A stretch of DNA of 64,000 nt from JBHFEI01 sp041928815 (lineage in GTDB: Bacteria > Pseudomonadota > Alphaproteobacteria > Rhizobiales > Rhizobiaceae), in assembly GCF_041928815.1 (NCBI RefSeq), contig NZ_JBHFEI010000010.1, positions 124,001 through 188,000 of the forward strand, read 5' to 3'. The notes beneath the pieces were generated by a model, which saw only the letters and a program-made list of their open reading frames with translations, ran no database searches and was not told the origin of the DNA. Both the position numbers and the translations under genes were made by a program. This document shows positions 44,358-52,433 of this stretch, piece after piece; position 1 is the stretch's first letter; each line of letters opens with the position of its first letter.

Positions 44358-45158
44358 TCAGCCTGCGACCATGTCGTCGAGCGCCTGGCGCAGGCGTTTG
44401 AGGTCGGCGGGGCGCGACAGCCGGTGGTCGCCGTCACGGATCAGCGTCAGGGTGACGTTGTCGGCCGGAAGATGCTCGACGAGCTTCAGCGCAAGGGCAT
44501 GGGGCACGTCGGGATCGGCCATGCCCTGGAGAATATGAACCGGGCAGCCGGTCACGATCGTTCCCGTGAGCACGCGATTGTCGCGCCCGTCCTCGATGAG
44601 GGCGCGGGTGAAGACGTTCGGCTCGGGGCCATAGGGCGTCGGCTCCTCGAAAAATCCCTGTTCGGCCAGGGCGATCCGCTCGCGCTCGGTCAGCTGCGGC
44701 TCGATCAGCTCGGCGGTGAAGTCCGGCGCGGGCGCGATCAGCACCAGCCCCGCGATCCGCGCGCTCTGGCCCCGACGCCGCAGGTCCTCGATCGCCCGAA
44801 GCGCGATCCATCCCCCCATCGACGAGCCGACCAGGATCATCGGCCCGGAGACGCAGCGCTCGATCACGGCGAGGCTCTCCTCCAGCCAGCGCGAAATCGT
44901 CCCGTCGCGAAAGGCGCCCCCCGAACGGCCGTGTCCGGAATAGTCGAAACGCACGCAGCCGAGGCCGGCGTCTGCGGCATGGGCCTCGATCGCCACGGCC
45001 TTGGTGCCGGCCATGTCGGAGCGGTAGCCGCCGAGCCAGACGAGGGTCGGCCGTGCGGGATCCGGGGCGGGGAGGTGGGCGACCGCGATCTCTCGCGCCG
45101 CCTCGCCGCTGCCGACCGTGAGGCGGGAAAGGTTCGGCTTCGGGGCTGTGCTGCTCAT
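44358..45158 (-). CDS. Alpha/beta hydrolase
   Basis: A 266-residue cytosolic alpha/beta-fold serine hydrolase: LVWLGGYRSDMAGTKA at the start of the core, the nucleophile elbow GSSMGG (Ser), and the late acid/His segments HILQGMADPDVP and RDGDHRLSRP. It resembles ABHD10-like thioesterases/esterases found throughout Rhizobiales, but the substrate cannot be read. It is divergent from infC; the shared 213-bp gap would hold both promoters. Confidence 0.88.
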   Translation of the reverse strand: MSSTAPKPNLSRLTVGSGEAAREIAVAHLPAPDPARPTLVWLGGYRSDMAGTKAVAIEAHAADAGLGCVRFDYSGHGRSGGAFRDGTISRWLEESLAVIERCVSGPMILVGSSMGGWIALRAIEDLRRRGQSARIAGLVLIAPAPDFTAELIEPQLTERERIALAEQGFFEEPTPYGPEPNVFTRALIEDGRDNRVLTGTIVTGCPVHILQGMADPDVPHALALKLVEHLPADNVTLTLIRDGDHRLSRPADLKRLRQALDDMVAG

Positions 45159-45371
45159 CTTTGCTCCTGACGGGCGGTTTCCTCGATCGATTTCCTGCTA
45201 AAACAGATTCGCCGGAGCCCCGACAGATGGTGATTTCCGTGCAAAGCTGTGCTATTGATCCTATATTCGATCTCCAGCCATCACAGGGCGCCTTTGCTGC
45301 CGCCGGGCGGCAGCCCGCCCGGGGACTGCTGGAAACCGTCCGATCCGAAACAGTTCTAGGAGAACACGACC

Positions 45372-45908
45372 ATTCGCAGACCGTTCAAAGCGGACGCTCC
45401 CGTCAAAGACGGGCCACGCTCCAACAAGGAAATCCGGGTTCCCCGGGTTCAGCTGATCGACGCCGAGGGTACCAACCAGGGCGTCGTCCCGACAGACCAG
45501 GCGCTCCGCATGGCGGAGGAAGCCGGTCTCGACCTCGTCGAAATCTCGCCGAACGCCGAGCCGCCGGTCTGCAAGATCCTCGACCTCGGGAAGCTCAAAT
45601 ATTCCAACCAGAAGAAGGCCGCCGAGGCCCGCAAGAAGCAGAAGGTCATCGAGATCAAGGAGATCAAGATGCGCCCGAACATCGACACCCACGACTACGA
45701 GGTGAAGATGAAGGCGATGAACCGCTTCTTCGACGAAGGCGACAAGGTGAAGGTGACGCTGAAGTTCCGCGGCCGCGAGATGGCCCACCAGGAACTCGGC
45801 CTGAAACTGCTGCTGCAGGTCAAGGAAGACACGACCGCGATTGCCAAGGTCGAGGCCGAGCCGAAGCTCGAAGGCCGGCAGATGATGATGGTGCTCGCGC
45901 CGAAGTGA
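45372..45908 (+). CDS. infC: Translation initiation factor IF-3 with ATT start
   Basis: IF-3 ensures start-codon fidelity and subunit dissociation. The N-terminal domain is VQLIDAEGTNQGVVPTDQALRMAEEAGLDLVEI, and the C-terminal domain contains VKVTLKFRGREMAHQELG. The usual first residues (I/M)RRPFKADAPVKDGPRSNKEI begin at an ATT codon at 45372, preceded by AGGAGA at 8 nt; the first in-frame ATG (45510) would delete the start of the N-domain. The ATT start is the classical basis of IF-3 autoregulation. It gives 178 residues. Confidence 0.95.
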   Translation: MRRPFKADAPVKDGPRSNKEIRVPRVQLIDAEGTNQGVVPTDQALRMAEEAGLDLVEISPNAEPPVCKILDLGKLKYSNQKKAAEARKKQKVIEIKEIKMRPNIDTHDYEVKMKAMNRFFDEGDKVKVTLKFRGREMAHQELGLKLLLQVKEDTTAIAKVEAEPKLEGRQMMMVLAPK

Positions 45909-46575
45909 CGCGAGCCCTGTCGGCCGTCAAGGCTGACCGGCCGGCATGACGCTGGCTCTTAACCTCCCGGAATCCTGCGCCTGACGCGAAGGGTTCCGGA
46001 TGGTGGCAGGCCCCGATGCCGCGCTGCTTGTGTGTCCTTTTGCCATGGGCGACCGAGCGGAACGACACAACAGTCGAATCAGGCGCGGGCGTTGAACCGA
46101 ACGACCCTTCAGCGGCGCTGCGCACCTGAGGCCGCCCGGACGATCGCGATCGCAAGCCGTACCCGATCATCTGCGAGATCGGCTCGAAAACGGGCATCGC
46201 CGGTCTTCGGCGTATGTTCCAGGGACGAACGCCGCGCGAAGACCTCTTCGGTTCAGTGTATCCCAGCCGAGCGCGAACGGGCGACGTTTCGCCTCTCCGG
46301 GGGTCTGTGCCGCGGTCGTGCTCCCGCCTTTCTGCTGTCGGGCGCGTTCAGCGCCTCGTCGCGGAAGCCTTCCCGGTTTCGCTCGAGGCCTCCTCCCAAG
46401 ACATGACGGCGGCTTCACCGCGAGTTGAATTCCCGTCACCCGGTCCGCAGGCTAGCTTGACGCCGAAGGGTGAAGCGCCTCCGGCGCGCCCTGTTGCAAC
46501 TGTCCGCCTCTTGCGTTTCCGGGACGGGAGTGCAGCGCGGCGCACGGCCCGGACTGCTTCAGGAGAGGAATTTCC
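45909..46575. other. 667-bp intergenic region without a recognised gene
   Basis: The stretch between infC and the carboxypeptidase contains a hairpin about 60 nt after infC (CCGGAATCC at 45967-45975 with GGGTTCCGG at 45991-45999, one G-U pair) without a U-tract, which may end infC mRNA. The remainder has open frames on both strands with no homology that I recognise and no ribosome sites. TTGACG at about 46457 could be a -35 for the next gene, but no good -10 is seen. Confidence 0.5.
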
Positions 46576-48060
46576 ATGCGACTTCAGCGCCTGCTTCCGC
46601 TTGTCTTCGTTGCCGTCGCGTTTCTGACCGCCGCCGCCGCTGCGAGGGAGGGGCGGCAGCCCGATGCGGCATCGCCGGGGCTTTTCGAGCTGATCCCGAA
46701 GGATGCGGTGACGGATCATGTCCTGTCCACCGATGCCGGTCCCTTGCCCTACACCGCGACCGCCGGCACGATCGATCTTTACGGGCAGGATGGCAAGGTG
46801 GGCGCCAGGCTGTTCTACACCGCCTATGTCGCGAAGGACGGCAAAGGTCGGCGGCCGCTGACCTTTGCCTTCAACGGCGGCCCCGGCGCGGCGTCCGCCT
46901 ACCTCCATCTCGGCATGGCGGGGCCGCGTGTCGTGGCGCTCGGACCGGGCCGTAACGACGGCACGACGCCCGAGCTTTCCGACAATCCGGACAGCTGGCT
47001 TGCCTTCACCGATCTCGTCTTCGTCGATCCGGTCGGGGCCGGCTGGAGCCGCGCGGCCGGCAGCGACGTGGCCGCACGCTTCTACGGCGTGCGCCAGGAT
47101 GCCGAGAGCCTGGCGAAGTTCATCGCGCTCTATGTCCAGGAGAACGACAGGCTCGCATCGCCGAAATACCTGCTCGGCGAAAGCTATGGCGGCTTCCGGG
47201 CGGCCAAGCTCGCCGCGGCCTTGAAGAGCCAGCAGGGCATTCTCGTCTCCGGCGTGCTGATGGTGTCGCCGATGATCGACGGCCGCTACCTTCTGAGCGC
47301 CGACGCGGATCCGCTGACCGCCGCCCTCGTGCTGCCGTCGCTGGCGGCGGCGACGCTGGAGCGCGCCGGCCGCTTCTCGCGGGAGAGGGTGGCGGAGACC
47401 GAACATTTCGCCATGACCGACTATCTCGTCGCGCTCGCCGGGGCGCCGCCCTCCGGTCCCGCAGCCGGTGCCTTTTATACGCGGGTGGCGGAGGCGACCG
47501 GCCTGCCTGTCGCTGCGGTCGCGCAGAGCCGCGGCTTTGTCGCCTCGCTCTACGCCAAGCAGGCAGCGGCGGGCGCGGTGCTCAGCCCCTACGATGCCGG
47601 CCATGCGGCGCCGGATGCCTATCCCGAGCAGACGGACGCCCGCAACGACGACCCGGTTCTCGACGGCTACACCCGTGCCTACGGTGCCGCCTTCGCCGCC
47701 TATGCCCGCAACGAACTCGGCTTCAGGACCGGCCTCACCTACACGCTGCTGAACGGCGAGGCGAACCGGCGCTGGGACTGGGGCGGCCGGCGCGCGGAAG
47801 CCGCAGCCTCCGGCGATCTGCACGACCTTTTGTCGGTCACCCCCTCCTTCCGGCTTGCCATCTTCCACGGCTACAGCGACATCCTGACCCCCTACGGCGT
47901 CAGCCGCTATATCCTCGACCATCTCCCGCAGGCGCTCGCCGAAGGCCGGGTGTCGCTGTCGCTCCATCGCGGCGGGCACATGTTCTACACCGATCCCGTC
48001 GCGCGCCGCGAGGCGGCGGACGCCGCGCGCGCGTTCTTCGCAGGCGCCGGGGCGGACTGA
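46576..48060 (+). CDS. Serine carboxypeptidase, family S10, exported
   Basis: A 494-residue S10 peptidase with a signal peptide (MRLQRLLPLVFVAVAFLTAAAAA). Family motifs are NGGPGAASAYLHLGMAGP (oxyanion region), GESYGG with the nucleophile Ser, FHGYSDILTPY with the catalytic Asp, and RGGHMFY with the catalytic His. S10 enzymes remove C-terminal residues at acidic pH and are more common in eukaryotes, but occur in plant-associated proteobacteria. AGGAGAGG precedes the ATG. It is an isolated gene. Confidence 0.93.
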   Translation: MRLQRLLPLVFVAVAFLTAAAAAREGRQPDAASPGLFELIPKDAVTDHVLSTDAGPLPYTATAGTIDLYGQDGKVGARLFYTAYVAKDGKGRRPLTFAFNGGPGAASAYLHLGMAGPRVVALGPGRNDGTTPELSDNPDSWLAFTDLVFVDPVGAGWSRAAGSDVAARFYGVRQDAESLAKFIALYVQENDRLASPKYLLGESYGGFRAAKLAAALKSQQGILVSGVLMVSPMIDGRYLLSADADPLTAALVLPSLAAATLERAGRFSRERVAETEHFAMTDYLVALAGAPPSGPAAGAFYTRVAEATGLPVAAVAQSRGFVASLYAKQAAAGAVLSPYDAGHAAPDAYPEQTDARNDDPVLDGYTRAYGAAFAAYARNELGFRTGLTYTLLNGEANRRWDWGGRRAEAAASGDLHDLLSVTPSFRLAIFHGYSDILTPYGVSRYILDHLPQALAEGRVSLSLHRGGHMFYTDPVARREAADAARAFFAGAGAD

Positions 48061-48557
48061 AGCGGGAATTCCGGGCCCTTCCCGCCGCATCAACCTCGTG
48101 CGGTCAGGTCGTGCCGCGGGAGGGCGCTTCGGCACCGACGGCGCTCTCGACAAACCTTCGCGATGTCGGACGCGAAAGGCATCTTCGACTGCCGCGGCAA
48201 GAGGGTGCATCGGCGAGAATAAGATTGCCTTCGACCGGGAACATGCTGTTTTCGTCTTCCATGTGCCCCATGAGGAAGGTTTCGTGCACCCAGCGCCTTT
48301 CCGCGACGGAAAACGCCACCCCATCGGGCGCGATGATTTCTGCGACCGCCGTATCGACCGGGATGCGCTCGACCAGCGGAATCAGCGCGGTAATGCAGAG
48401 TGGATCGATCAGTGCGCGCGTCTTCGCCCGCCTCGGATGCAGCCGCCTAGAGCAAAAGGTGCACGGGCCAGGAAAGGCTGCAGATCCGTCGCGCCCATCT
48501 AAACCCGACATCGACAGCGGATCGCAATCGAGAAAAATATCAAGGACTGTGATAATT
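48061..48557. other. 497-bp intergenic region with a possible gene remnant
   Basis: No confident gene. On the minus strand, at about 48230-48425, an open frame reads like coding sequence (CITALIPLVERIPVDTAVAE, then SVAERRWVHETFLMGHMEDE), but it is flanked by Arg/Ser-rich text without homology and no good start. I do not recognise the product; it may be a decayed small gene. Nothing else is visible up to the tRNA terminator. Confidence 0.3.
48533..48554 (-). terminator. Terminator of tRNA-Ala
   Basis: On the minus strand TATCA and TGATA pair around a 7-nt loop and are followed directly by TTTTT, 3 nt past the tRNA CCA end. Confidence 0.6.
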
Positions 48558-48633
<76 letters not shown>

Positions 48634-48834
48634 ATAAGGGTCCGACCAAGGCCGGTTCCGGGACCGTCGGGAGCGTCTCGTTCCCGGCGGGTGGCGGCTT
48701 ATTACTTCTGCCCGATGACAATGGCAAGCCGAAACTTTCCGCAGCCTGCAATTATTTTTATCCGGCGCCGCCAAGCCCCGCGCCCGTTTCGACTTTTCCC
48801 GGGCACGGGGCTTTTTCGATATATTTAGAAACGG

Positions 48835-49230
48835 TTAAACCTCGTCGTCGTCGTCGTTGACGCCGATGATGCCGGTCATGTCGTCGTCGTCCTCGTCCTC
48901 GTCGGCGGCGAGGAAGGTGTCGTCATCGTCGTCGCCGGCGATCTCGACATCGTCGTCGCCGAGATCCGGCAGGTCGTCGCCGCCCGCCGCGTCGTCGTCG
49001 GCATCCTCGAGCGAGACGAGCTCGACCTCGGTGTTCTCGGTGTCGACCTCGACGACATCCTCCTCCTCGGCCTGCTTTTCCAGCACCTTCGCCGCCGAGG
49101 TTTCCTCGAAGAAGGAGAGGGGATAGGACTTGCCGGTATAGGGCGAGACGATCGGGTCCTTGTTGAGATCGTAGAACTTGCGGCCCGTTTCCGGGTCGAT
49201 GCGTTTCGTGCCGAGTTCGGGTTTTGCCAC
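48835..49230 (-). CDS. FYDLN acid-domain protein (TIGR02300 family)
   Basis: A 131-residue protein: a conserved N-terminal module (MAKPELGTKRIDPETGRKFYDLNKDPIVSPYTG) followed by an extremely acidic Asp/Glu tail that makes up more than half of the chain. The family is restricted to Alphaproteobacteria, usually beside aroA, as here (divergent). The N-module resembles a degenerate zinc ribbon without its cysteines. No function is known. Confidence 0.92.
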   Translation of the reverse strand: MAKPELGTKRIDPETGRKFYDLNKDPIVSPYTGKSYPLSFFEETSAAKVLEKQAEEEDVVEVDTENTEVELVSLEDADDDAAGGDDLPDLGDDDVEIAGDDDDDTFLAADEDEDDDDMTGIIGVNDDDDEV

Positions 49231-49505
49231 TGTCGAAGCCTCATGTCAGGGTGCTGCCGCGCCCACGTCGAGCGCCGATGTCGCGAGGTGGGCCGGACTT
49301 GAAAACCAGCGAACCCCCATAATCGTCTTGCCCGCGTCTGTCAAAGCCGAACTGGCGCGCGCTTTTTCGACCGGCCGCTGATGACCGTCCGGGGAGTTTG
49401 TGTTAGGAGCCGCGCGACTGTCGGCGGGCGCCCGGCGACGCCTCCTCGCCGGAGGCGCCCGGCGTCCGGCCGATGCCGCTCTCCTGGCATGGAAGGAACC
49501 TCTCG

Positions 49506-50858
49506 ATGTCCCACGGCGCCGCCGCCAAACCCGCCCGGGCCCGCCGCTCGGAAAACCTTTCCGGCACCGTCCGCATCCCCGGCGACAAGTCGATCTCGCA
49601 CCGCTCCTTCATGTTCGGCGGGCTTGCCAGCGGCGAGACCCGGATAACCGGCCTGCTCGAGGGCGAGGACGTGATCAACACCGGGAAGGCCATGCAGGCG
49701 ATGGGCGCGAAGATCCGCAAGGAGGGCGACACCTGGATCATCGACGGCGTCGGCAACGGCGCGCTGCTCGCCCCCGAAGCGCCGCTCGATTTCGGCAATG
49801 CCGGCACCGGCTGCCGGCTGACGATGGGCCTTGTCGGCGTCTATGATTTCGACGCGACCTTCGTCGGCGACGCCTCGTTGACCAAACGGCCGATGGGCCG
49901 GGTGCTCGATCCGCTGAGGCAGATGGGCGTGCAGGTGACGGCTGCGGCCGGCGACCGGCTTCCCGTCACGCTGCGCGGGCCGAAGGCGGCGAACCCGATC
50001 ACCTACCGGGTGCCGATGGCCTCCGCGCAGGTAAAGTCGGCCGTGCTGCTCGCCGGGCTGAACACGCCCGGCATCACCACCGTGATCGAACCGGTGATGA
50101 CGCGTGACCATACCGAGAAGATGCTCGCGGGCTTCGGCGCCAACCTCACCGTGGAAACGGAACGGGACGGAACGCGCGTCATCCGGCTCGAAGGCCAGGG
50201 CCGCCTGAAGGGCCAGACGATCGACGTGCCGGGCGACCCGTCCTCCACCGCCTTCCCGCTGGTGGCGGCGCTGATCGTGCCCGGTTCGGACGTGACCATC
50301 CTCAACGTGCTGATGAACCCGACGCGCACCGGCCTCATCCTGACGCTGCAGGAAATGGGCGCGCAGATCGAGGTCGTCAATCCGCGCCTTGCCGGCGGCG
50401 AGGACGTGGCGGACCTGCGCGTCCGGTCCTCGGCGCTGAAGGGCGTCAGCGTGCCGGAGGAGCGCGCGCCGTCGATGATCGACGAATATCCCGTGCTCGC
50501 CGTCGCCGCCGCCTTTGCCGAGGGCGAGACGGTGATGAAGGGGCTCGAGGAATTGCGGGTGAAGGAATCCGACCGGCTTTCCGCCGTCGCCGCAGGGCTG
50601 ACGCTGAACGGCGTCGACTGCGACGAGGGCGAAACCTCCCTCGTCGTGCGCGGCCGCCCGGGCGGCAAGGGCCTCGGCCATGCGTCGGGCGCCGCGGTCG
50701 CCACCCATCTCGACCACCGCATCGCGATGAGCTTCCTCGTCATGGGCCTGGCGTCCGAACATCCGGTGACGGTCGACGACGCGACGATGATCGCGACGAG
50801 CTTTCCGGAATTCATGGCGATGATGACGGGGCTCGGGGCAAAGATCGAGGCGCCCTGA
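49506..50858 (+). CDS. aroA: 5-enolpyruvylshikimate-3-phosphate synthase, class II (CP4-like)
   Basis: AroA transfers enolpyruvyl from PEP to shikimate-3-phosphate in aromatic amino-acid synthesis. The 450-residue protein is, from memory, very close to the glyphosate-insensitive Agrobacterium CP4 enzyme along its length (GTVRIPGDKSISHRSF, GLLEGEDVINTGKAMQAMGA, RDHTEKML, SMIDEYPVLAVAAAFAEG). The key position differs: residue 100 in FGNAGTGCR is Gly, where CP4 has Ala. ATG at 49506 gives MSHGAAAKPARARRS, aligned with CP4 from Met1. It overlaps the downstream PaiB-like gene by one base. Confidence 0.97.
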   Translation: MSHGAAAKPARARRSENLSGTVRIPGDKSISHRSFMFGGLASGETRITGLLEGEDVINTGKAMQAMGAKIRKEGDTWIIDGVGNGALLAPEAPLDFGNAGTGCRLTMGLVGVYDFDATFVGDASLTKRPMGRVLDPLRQMGVQVTAAAGDRLPVTLRGPKAANPITYRVPMASAQVKSAVLLAGLNTPGITTVIEPVMTRDHTEKMLAGFGANLTVETERDGTRVIRLEGQGRLKGQTIDVPGDPSSTAFPLVAALIVPGSDVTILNVLMNPTRTGLILTLQEMGAQIEVVNPRLAGGEDVADLRVRSSALKGVSVPEERAPSMIDEYPVLAVAAAFAEGETVMKGLEELRVKESDRLSAVAAGLTLNGVDCDEGETSLVVRGRPGGKGLGHASGAAVATHLDHRIAMSFLVMGLASEHPVTVDDATMIATSFPEFMAMMTGLGAKIEAP

Positions 50859-51496
50859 TGTATCAGCCGGCGCATTTCCGCGAGGACGATCTTGCCACGC
50901 AGCATGCGCTGATCCGAGCCCATCCGCTCGGCCTTCTGATCTCGGCGGGCGCAGCGGGGCTGCTGGCCAATCCCGTGCCCTTCGATCTCGATGCGGAAGC
51001 CTCGGAGAAGGGCGTGCTGCGGCTGCATCTCGCCCGGGCGAACCCGCAGTGGCGGGCGATTGCCGAGGGCGCGGACACGCTTGCCGTCTTCCAGGGCGCC
51101 GACGCCTACATCACTCCCTCCTGGTACCGAACGAAACAGGAGACGGGCAAGGTGGTTCCCACCTGGAACTATGCCATCGTCCAGGTCCGCGGCACGGCGC
51201 GGGTGATCGAGGATGCGGGCTGGCTCATGGACCAGGTCAGCGCGCTCACGCGCCGGCATGAGGAACGGCGAAGCGCGCCATGGTCGCTCGACGATGCGCC
51301 GCCGGACTTTCTCCGGGCGCAGCTCAGGGGCATTGTCGGCATCGAGATCGACATTCGCCGGATCGACGGCAAATGGAAGGTAAGCCAGAACCGCCCCGCC
51401 GCCGACCGCAACGGCGTTGCCGAGGGCCTCGGGGACGGCCAGGACGACATGGCCGCGCTCGTGCGTGCCTATGGCGGGCGGGAGGGCCGGCCATGA
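50858..51496 (+). CDS. PaiB-type FMN-binding protein
   Basis: A 212-residue PaiB family protein with a flavin-reductase-like split barrel: MYQPAHFREDDLATQHALIRAHPLGLL, FQGADAYITPSWY, VPTWNYAIVQVRGTARV and a C-terminal VSQNRPAADRNGVAEGL segment. Bacillus PaiB represses sporulation and protease genes, but most family members are uncharacterised heme/FMN proteins. It overlaps the aroA stop (TGATG), is followed 28 nt later by cmk, and so probably travels on the aroA-cmk transcript. Confidence 0.88.
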   Translation: MYQPAHFREDDLATQHALIRAHPLGLLISAGAAGLLANPVPFDLDAEASEKGVLRLHLARANPQWRAIAEGADTLAVFQGADAYITPSWYRTKQETGKVVPTWNYAIVQVRGTARVIEDAGWLMDQVSALTRRHEERRSAPWSLDDAPPDFLRAQLRGIVGIEIDIRRIDGKWKVSQNRPAADRNGVAEGLGDGQDDMAALVRAYGGREGRP

Positions 51497-51524
51497 CGAC
51501 CGTTTCAAGAACCAGGACCACTGC

Positions 51525-52157
51525 ATGACCTTCATCATCGCCATCGACGGACCGGCGGCGGCCGGCAAGGGGACGCTGTCGCGCCGGATCGCCGGCGATT
51601 ACGGCTTCCACCATCTCGACACGGGGCTCACCTACCGGGCCACCGCCAAGGCGCTGCTCGACGCCGGCCTGCCGCTCGACGACGAGGCGCTTGCCGCGCG
51701 GATGGCCGCGAACCTCGACCTTTCCGGCCTCGACCGCGATGTCCTGTCGCGCCACGAGATCGGCGAGGCGGCCTCGAAGGTCGCGGTCATGTCGCCGGTG
51801 CGTCGGGCGCTGGTCGAGGCGCAGCGCGCCTTCTCGCGGCGTGACCCCGGCACCGTGCTTGACGGGCGCGACATCGGCACCGTCGTCTGCCCGGACGCAC
51901 CCGTCAAGCTCTACGTTACCGCCGCACCCGAGGTGCGGGCGCGGCGACGCTTTGACGAGATCGTCGGAAGGGGCGGCGAGGCGGATTTCGACGCGATCTT
52001 CAGGGACGTCCAGATCCGTGACGCGCGCGACGCGGGCCGTGCCGACAGCCCCTTGAGGCCCGCCGACGACGCGCACTTGCTCGATACGTCGGAAATGGGT
52101 ATAGAGGCCGCGTTTCAAGCGGCCAGGTCGATCATCGACAGGGTCCTGGATCGCTAG
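51525..52157 (+). CDS. cmk: Cytidylate kinase
   Basis: Cmk phosphorylates CMP and dCMP. The 210-residue protein has the P-loop GPAAAGKGT near the N-terminus, the NMP-binding segment HHLDTGLTYRATAKALL, and DGRDIGTVVCPDAPVKLYVTA with the CMP-specific Arg/Asp motif. ATG at 51525 begins MTFIIAIDGPA, the normal start. The aroA-cmk-rpsA order is conserved in proteobacteria, here with the PaiB-like gene inserted. Confidence 0.96.
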   Translation: MTFIIAIDGPAAAGKGTLSRRIAGDYGFHHLDTGLTYRATAKALLDAGLPLDDEALAARMAANLDLSGLDRDVLSRHEIGEAASKVAVMSPVRRALVEAQRAFSRRDPGTVLDGRDIGTVVCPDAPVKLYVTAAPEVRARRRFDEIVGRGGEADFDAIFRDVQIRDARDAGRADSPLRPADDAHLLDTSEMGIEAAFQAARSIIDRVLDR

Positions 52158-52166
52158 AGTTTGTCA

Positions 52167-52191
52167 GGGATAAGTGGAATCCGGTTATCCC
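52167..52191 (+). other. Short hairpin after cmk
   Basis: GGGATAA (52167-52173) and TTATCCC (52185-52191) form a 7-bp stem 10 nt past the cmk stop; there is no U-tract after it. It may protect or punctuate the cmk mRNA end. Confidence 0.4.
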
Positions 52192-52221
52192 CAAAAGACA
52201 AATGACGACAAAAAAGCTGAC

Positions 52222-52254
52222 GGTCTGTCTGGTTCAGAATGAACGAGACAGACC
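52222..52254 (+). promoter_or_regulatory. Hairpin in the rpsA leader (upstream)
   Basis: GGTCTGTCT (52222-52230) and AGACAGACC (52246-52254) form a perfect 9-bp stem that continues as GTTC/GAAC around an AGAAT loop. It lies in the 276-nt cmk-rpsA gap. On the minus strand it is followed by a T-rich stretch, but no minus-strand gene is near. A leader role for S1 autoregulation is possible. Confidence 0.45.
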
Positions 52255-52319
52255 CTAGGCCCGCATCCGGGTGGCGTTTCGCCGCCTTCGGGCCGCGAGA
52301 CTGCCGAAATGCCTGAGAT

Positions 52320-52366
52320 CCCGCCCTCGCGCCGGAATGCTCCCGATGATGACGGGAGCGGGCGGG
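52320..52366 (+). promoter_or_regulatory. Two-tier GC hairpin in the rpsA leader (proximal)
   Basis: CCCGCCC (52320-52326) pairs with GGGCGGG (52360-52366), and inside it GCTCCCG (52339-52345) pairs with CGGGAGC (52353-52359). The structure ends 67 nt before the rpsA ATG. S1 represses its own translation in proteobacteria by binding structured leaders, so this is a candidate target. Confidence 0.5.
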
Positions 52367-52433
52367 AGATCAGGTCTGTCCAACGCGAACCCCCGGCGCG
52401 CGTGCCTTCGATCAAGGCACATCAGGAGAATTC

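Noticed and set aside
45909..46575. Open frames on both strands upstream of the S10 peptidase
   Set aside because: Arg/Pro/Ser-rich low-information translations, no starts with ribosome sites, no recognised family.
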